Assembly: GCA_051867975.1 (NCBI GenBank)
Contig: JBJDZM010000079.1
Location: forward strand, 47,674 to 111,673
Direction: 5' to 3'
DNA length: 64,000 nucleotides
Source: SVTX01 sp051867975
GTDB taxonomy: Bacteria; Bacillota; Clostridia; Oscillospirales; CAG-272
The notes under the pieces are model-generated. The model had not been told where the DNA came from. It did no database searches and saw only the letters and a program-made list of their open reading frames with translations. This document shows, piece after piece, positions 60,327 to 64,000 of this stretch. The position numbers and the translations under genes were made by a program. Within the stretch, counting starts at the first letter, position 1, and every line of letters begins with the position of its first letter.

Positions 60327-61718
60327 TTAAAACTCAATATCGTTTGCTGTAAATTTTCTTTTTTCGGGTGCAGTTTGATCCGCTTTATCCGATTCGTCCG
60401 AATTTTCTTCTTTTTGAGTGTCTGTTGTCAATTTGACGTGACTGCCCACCACGTCGTCGAACTTTGCCTCGGGATTTTGCATCAAAATGTTGAGGACAGT
60501 CATGTAATCGCGAAGCATCTCACGCGGTGTTATCATACTGTCAGCCCCCGCGCGCGAAAGGCAGATGTTAAGGAATTTCAGCCTGTCCTCGTTTGAAACA
60601 GTACATTCCCAATTGTAGTATTGCGAGTAGAGAACGGTCACGCGCTGAATGAGAGCGAAAAGCTCGTCGTCCGAAAGACGGCGCAGACGAATTACGGGAC
60701 CTATGAGATTTTTAAATCCGTCGAGAGCAAAGCGGCTGTCGCAAAGGCGCGAGCGGAGAGCCTCATAGCTGAAAAGTCCACGGCGTGTGTCCTCCAAAAA
60801 TTGGGGAGTTCCGCCGAAAATGATATCGAGTCCGGGTGCTCTGCCTTGGAGCGTGTCGTTGAACATCGAAAGGATTTTTTCATAGTTGTTTTCACGGCTG
60901 ATGCGGTTGGGAATCTTATATAGATTCACGCACTCGTCGATGAATACGACAAGTCCGCGATAGCCTATCTTTTTGGACAGTACCGCCCAAAGCTTTATAA
61001 AATCGTACCAATTGTCGTCGTCAATGATGACCGAAACAGGGAATCCGAGCGCATTTTTTGCCTCTGTCTTGGTGGAAAACTCACCGCGAAGCCAGCGCAG
61101 ACATGCGCTCATTTTTTCGTTTGCGGTCTCACTGTCCGAAACGCTTGCGACATAGTATTCAAAGATAACGCGAGCAAAATCAAATCCGCCGACCATAAAT
61201 TCAAGGTCGTCAAGCTCGGAGTGAACGCGGCGGTTAAGCTCATGTAAAAGCCTGTCGCTGTCGGGGGAGATTCCGCCGTCAACAAGTTCGGAGCGAATCT
61301 TGCTCGTCCAGCGAAGAATGATTTTTGAGAGTGCGCCGCCGTCGGGCGAGGATTTTGACGCAAGATTTTTCATAAGCTCGCGGTATGTCGAGATTCCGCC
61401 GTGACCGCTGCCGCAAAGACGGCGCTCGGGAGAGAGGTCACAGTCTGCCGTCAGAAAATCGCGTTCCAGCGCATATCCGCGTATGAGCTGAATGAGAAAG
61501 CTCTTTCCGCTTCCGTAGCGGCCTATGAGAAAGCGCATGGCTCCGCCGCCCTCGTTTATTTCTTCAAGGTCGGAGAGAAATGCCGAAATCTCGTCCTGTC
61601 TGCCGATTGCAATGTACGGTGCGCCCGATCTTGGAACGACTCCCGCGGAAATGCTTGAGAGCAGGGAAGAAAGTATCCTGCGAGGTACTTGCGGTATTGA
61701 ATTTGTGTTCTGTTCCAT
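60327..61718 (-). CDS. BrxD-like ATPase (DUF2791 / BREX ATP-binding domain)
   Basis: A 463-residue P-loop ATPase. Walker A GRYGSGKS lies at 66-73, Walker B LVVFIDECVN at about 256-265, and a sensor-like GGTPQFLEDTRRG follows at about 304-316. This is the DUF2791 family, called BrxD in BREX type 2. A polar tail (about 420-463, many Glu/Lys/Asp) ends the protein. It lies between the TerB gene (14 nt upstream) and the helicase. No PglX, PglZ or BrxC is in the window, so this is not a full BREX system. Likely an AAA+ motor of the module. Confidence 0.85.
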   Translation of the reverse strand: MEQNTNSIPQVPRRILSSLLSSISAGVVPRSGAPYIAIGRQDEISAFLSDLEEINEGGGAMRFLIGRYGSGKSFLIQLIRGYALERDFLTADCDLSPERRLCGSGHGGISTYRELMKNLASKSSPDGGALSKIILRWTSKIRSELVDGGISPDSDRLLHELNRRVHSELDDLEFMVGGFDFARVIFEYYVASVSDSETANEKMSACLRWLRGEFSTKTEAKNALGFPVSVIIDDDNWYDFIKLWAVLSKKIGYRGLVVFIDECVNLYKIPNRISRENNYEKILSMFNDTLQGRAPGLDIIFGGTPQFLEDTRRGLFSYEALRSRLCDSRFALDGFKNLIGPVIRLRRLSDDELFALIQRVTVLYSQYYNWECTVSNEDRLKFLNICLSRAGADSMITPREMLRDYMTVLNILMQNPEAKFDDVVGSHVKLTTDTQKEENSDESDKADQTAPEKRKFTANDIEF

Positions 61719-61732
61719 ATTTTTTCCTTTCT

Positions 61733-63532
61733 TTAGTCAAATAAGAAAAGGTAGTCTTCGATTATCGTGTAAGCCGATCCGTTATTTTCAAGAATTATGT
61801 CACCGAAAAGCTCCACTGCGGTCTCATTTATTTTGTCGGCAAGCTCGTCTGCCGTCGTACCCTTGGAAGAAGCAAATTTTCTTTGTTCAATAAGGCTTGC
61901 GCCCTTGCACAGGTTGACAAACTCTGCCATTGAGCCGAGAGCTGAGCAAAGTTGCGCATAAAGACCGCTTGAGTCCGAGGGGACAGGGGCTTGTACTTCG
62001 GGTGTCGGGGCGAAAGACTGTTGTTGTTCGGGCATCGGCGCGGCAGAGTCTTGCTTTTCTTCGGTGACAGGCTCGGGGGTAATACCGCCCTCGCCGTTTC
62101 CGTCGGAAAACGCCTCGGTCAGCTTTTTTGTAGTAGCCCATGACGCTCTCTCGATTTGGAGCGCGCGTTCGGGGGAGATCTCCGCCTTCGGAAGCTCGTA
62201 AAATTTATCATATTCGTGAGACTCTTCCTCGGCGGCTCGCGCATCCTTGCGGCGGCGGTCAACAAATTTCTGAGGGGGCATTTGCTCTTCAAAAAATGAG
62301 TCGATTGCACGGCGCGCCAAGGGATTTACCGTCAGCACGTTGATTTTCGAGCGAATTCCGAGGTGGTCACGTATCTTGTTTTCGGAATACCGCACGATAT
62401 CGGTGACTGCGCTTTTTATGTTGTCAAGCGGATAATAAACTATCTCTATCTTGATATTTTTGTTGACGATATTCGCCATGCGATTGAAAGGGTGTCGCTC
62501 ATGCGATATACTTCCGTAAAGACCGCGAGTGAATGAGGTAATCGACGAAAACGCCTCTTCATCGTTCATAACCGAAGAAAGCGCACCGTCAACTCCGCGC
62601 CGAAAGACCTCGGCGGTAGACTCGTTGTAGCATTTGCTTCTTTTGTAGTCATAGAGTGACATCGATGAAATAACGGGAGCAGAGTATTCGCGTGCCTGCG
62701 AGAGGTCTGTAAAGAATTCGGGCAAAAATGAGCCGAAAAGCACTTGACGTTCAAGCCCCTGAAGCCTGCCGACGGGAGAGGGCAGACGGTGAATAAGGCA
62801 AAAGTCCGCCACGATGTCTCTTATCATTATCTTGTAAACGATATTGAGCTGTGACGCGGGGAAATTTGTCAGGAGTGCGCAGAGCATGTCGATGGCATTC
62901 TGCTTGTCCTCGCCCTCTCCCGTTGCGGCAAGCTCATACGCGTAAAGCATAATGTAGGACTCGTCGGTTTTTGTGAATATGCCGTTGCGCAGGTTCTGCC
63001 GCCACCAAAGGTAGTAGTTAAGCTGTGCTTTGTTTAACTGTGAATATCTCGGAGCATAGGAATAGAAGGGGACGTATTCCTTGAATGTGACTTCACGGTC
63101 AAGCAGTGCGCGTCGCTCACGTATAAAGAGATTGTCCGAGACGAAAAGCTGCTCGCCCTCGCGCTCGGAATAGATAGTCACGCTCTTGATAAGCGGATTT
63201 TCAGGCTCGTACTCGCAGATAATATGCTTTTTCAGAAAGCCCGCGCTTGAATGGGGAGGGACGAATTTTGTTATGACCGTTTCGGACTCGTCAAGTCTTT
63301 TTTCCGAGTCGGACGGCTGAATATCGCTTATTTCAACCGCGCTTGTGCGGTGAGGCGGGAAGGCACGGCGTGCCTGCTCCGCAATCTCTCTTGTGTTTAC
63401 CGCTTTGAGAGCATCTTGTGCGATTTTTGGCGCATCTCCTGCAGTCTTACGGGCATTCTCCGCAATTCTTCGTGTTCTGCTTGTAAAATCGCCGAGGTCC
63501 CAAAAATCGTCGTTGCCTTTGCCGTTTTCCAT
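61733..63532 (-). CDS. TerB N/C-domain protein
   Basis: A 599-residue protein, first in the operon. A low-complexity Ala/Arg-rich start (about 10-80) precedes a TerB-N domain with its signature FYSYAPRYSQLNKAQLNYYLWWRQNLRNG and SYIMLYAYELAA (about 150-215). The C-terminal TerB-C region (about 450-599) ends AYTIIEDYLFLFD, and a proline/glutamine-rich linker (about 480-540) lies in it. TerB-related proteins are linked by genome context to stress and phage defence. GGAGG precedes the start on the minus strand. It could be the scaffold or sensor of the module. Confidence 0.85.
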   Translation of the reverse strand: MENGKGNDDFWDLGDFTSRTRRIAENARKTAGDAPKIAQDALKAVNTREIAEQARRAFPPHRTSAVEISDIQPSDSEKRLDESETVITKFVPPHSSAGFLKKHIICEYEPENPLIKSVTIYSEREGEQLFVSDNLFIRERRALLDREVTFKEYVPFYSYAPRYSQLNKAQLNYYLWWRQNLRNGIFTKTDESYIMLYAYELAATGEGEDKQNAIDMLCALLTNFPASQLNIVYKIMIRDIVADFCLIHRLPSPVGRLQGLERQVLFGSFLPEFFTDLSQAREYSAPVISSMSLYDYKRSKCYNESTAEVFRRGVDGALSSVMNDEEAFSSITSFTRGLYGSISHERHPFNRMANIVNKNIKIEIVYYPLDNIKSAVTDIVRYSENKIRDHLGIRSKINVLTVNPLARRAIDSFFEEQMPPQKFVDRRRKDARAAEEESHEYDKFYELPKAEISPERALQIERASWATTKKLTEAFSDGNGEGGITPEPVTEEKQDSAAPMPEQQQSFAPTPEVQAPVPSDSSGLYAQLCSALGSMAEFVNLCKGASLIEQRKFASSKGTTADELADKINETAVELFGDIILENNGSAYTIIEDYLFLFD

Positions 63533-63570
63533 TTTCTACCCCTCCTTTGCATTATTTTCCTTAATGTATT

Positions 63571-63599
63571 ATTATAGCACACAAAATATGCTTTGTCAA
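63571..63599 (-). promoter_or_regulatory. Promoter of the TerB-BrxD-helicase operon
   Basis: Minus-strand TTGACA (63594-63599) and TATAAT (63571-63576) are 17 nt apart, a consensus promoter. The -35 box is 63 nt from that of the divergent structured RNA. Confidence 0.87.
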
Positions 63600-63662
63600 A
63601 CAAAAAATGCGTCAATTTTGAAATTGCTGTGCCGTGCGGAGTTCTTTTTTTAAGTAAATGTA

Positions 63663-63691
63663 TTGACATGCTTCCCGAGTTGTGATAAAAT
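63663..63691 (+). promoter_or_regulatory. Promoter of structured RNA copy 2
   Basis: TTGACA (63663-63668) and TAAAAT (63686-63691) are 17 nt apart, with the RNA starting at about 63698. Confidence 0.83.
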
Positions 63692-63696
63692 GGTAA

Positions 63697-63917
63697 TTGC
63701 CAAACAAACTGAATATATTAACATAGGGGTATTTTTTTGCAAAGATACCCGTAGGGGTTTTTTTCTATGCGAATAATTAACGAAAATGATTTGCAAAACT
63801 GCAAATTCCACGACGTTAATTAGAGCGTATAGAATACCCTTTGTTATGTCAGTTTGTTTGGCGACAATCGGAGTTTGCGTTTTGGGGTGCGATGGCTTCG
63901 ACTGTCGCACCTTTTTT
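63697..63917 (+). ncRNA. Pseudoknotted structured RNA, copy 2 (unassigned family)
   Basis: Helix A pairs 63699-63712 with 63849-63862 (14 bp; GCCAAACAAACTGA). Helix B pairs 63801-63809 with 63870-63878 (9 bp, one G-U), interleaved with A. A further long hairpin (CTATGCG...CGTATAG and AATTAACG/CGTTAATT) encloses the first B strand, which can also pair locally as ATTTGCA/TGCAAAT (63789-63806). A UUCG-loop terminator lies at 63886-63911 followed by T6. Same architecture as 14821-15046. Confidence 0.78.
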
Positions 63918-64000
63918 ATATATAATTCACTTTCAGGAGGAAAAGAACCTATCTTCCCCCAAAATACTAACAACACCCCCAAAACCTTCTAAAAAGCAAG
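63918..64000. repeat. RNA 3' flank with Shine-Dalgarno and a repeat fragment at the window edge
   Basis: After the terminator come ATATATAATTCACTTTC and AGGAGGAAAAG, which align with the region before the lipoprotein start at 15080, but no start codon follows at the right spacing. From about 63951 the sequence (CTTCCCCC, CACCCCC, AACCTTC) resembles the right half of the repeat at 18391-18560. The downstream gene may have been replaced or broken by the repeat; the window ends here. Confidence 0.45.

Noticed and set aside
58020..63532. Complete BREX system
   Set aside because: Only BrxD-like and BrxHI-like genes plus TerB are present; PglX, PglZ and BrxC are absent from the window.

Overview
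The window comes from a low-to-mid GC Gram-positive anaerobe of the Bacillota, class Clostridia, and most resembles an uncultivated gut lineage near the Oscillospirales. This is inferred from gene content: single-membrane housekeeping genes, Prp-processed L27, ribonuclease Y, MutS/MutL with an endonuclease-type MutL, TmcAL, the YlbF family, an rpsF-ssb-rpsR operon, rubrerythrin and a BspA-type repeat lipoprotein. No rRNA, tRNA, IS element, prophage or CRISPR array was seen. Promoters are very regular: TTGACA-like and TATAAT boxes, almost always 17 nt apart.

Layout. 1-14.7 kb carries argS, yebC, a Wzx-like flippase, rplS, a ROK-like regulator, rplU-prp-rpmA, an RluA enzyme, a cell-wall amidase, glyA-guaB, a ThyX-like gene, a Mn-riboswitch-controlled mntP, and rpsF-ssb-rpsR. 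Three ribosomal-protein leaders and the yybP-ykoY riboswitch sit here. 14.8-17.7 kb holds a structured RNA followed by a large BspA-type lipoprotein. 17.8-36 kb carries rubrerythrin, a GME-fold protein, rpmB, mtaB, upp, a second RluA enzyme, lnt, a small lipoprotein, dxs-mutS2, a left-handed beta-helix protein, a lone rhaA, SDR-ansA, tmcAL and yceD-rpmF. 36-57 kb carries mrp-ydcF, an M16 peptidase pair with lgt-folD-nudix, the long miaB-ylbF-mutS-mutL-tgt run, tldD-tldE and rny.

The accessory end (56.7-64 kb) has a membrane-bound XRE regulator and a three-gene minus-strand operon: a TerB-domain protein, a DUF2791/BrxD-like ATPase and an Lhr/BrxHI-like helicase. This looks like a compact defence-type module related to BREX but without PglX, PglZ or BrxC. 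A second copy of the structured RNA is transcribed divergently from it.

The strongest candidate for something undescribed is that RNA family (14811-15046 and 63663-63917). Two diverged copies share a strong promoter, a 13-14 bp closing helix with compensatory changes, an interleaved pseudoknot helix at nearly identical spacing, an alternative local hairpin for one pseudoknot strand, a UUCG-loop terminator and a following Shine-Dalgarno sequence. I could not match it to an RNA family I know; a covariance-model search is needed before calling it new.
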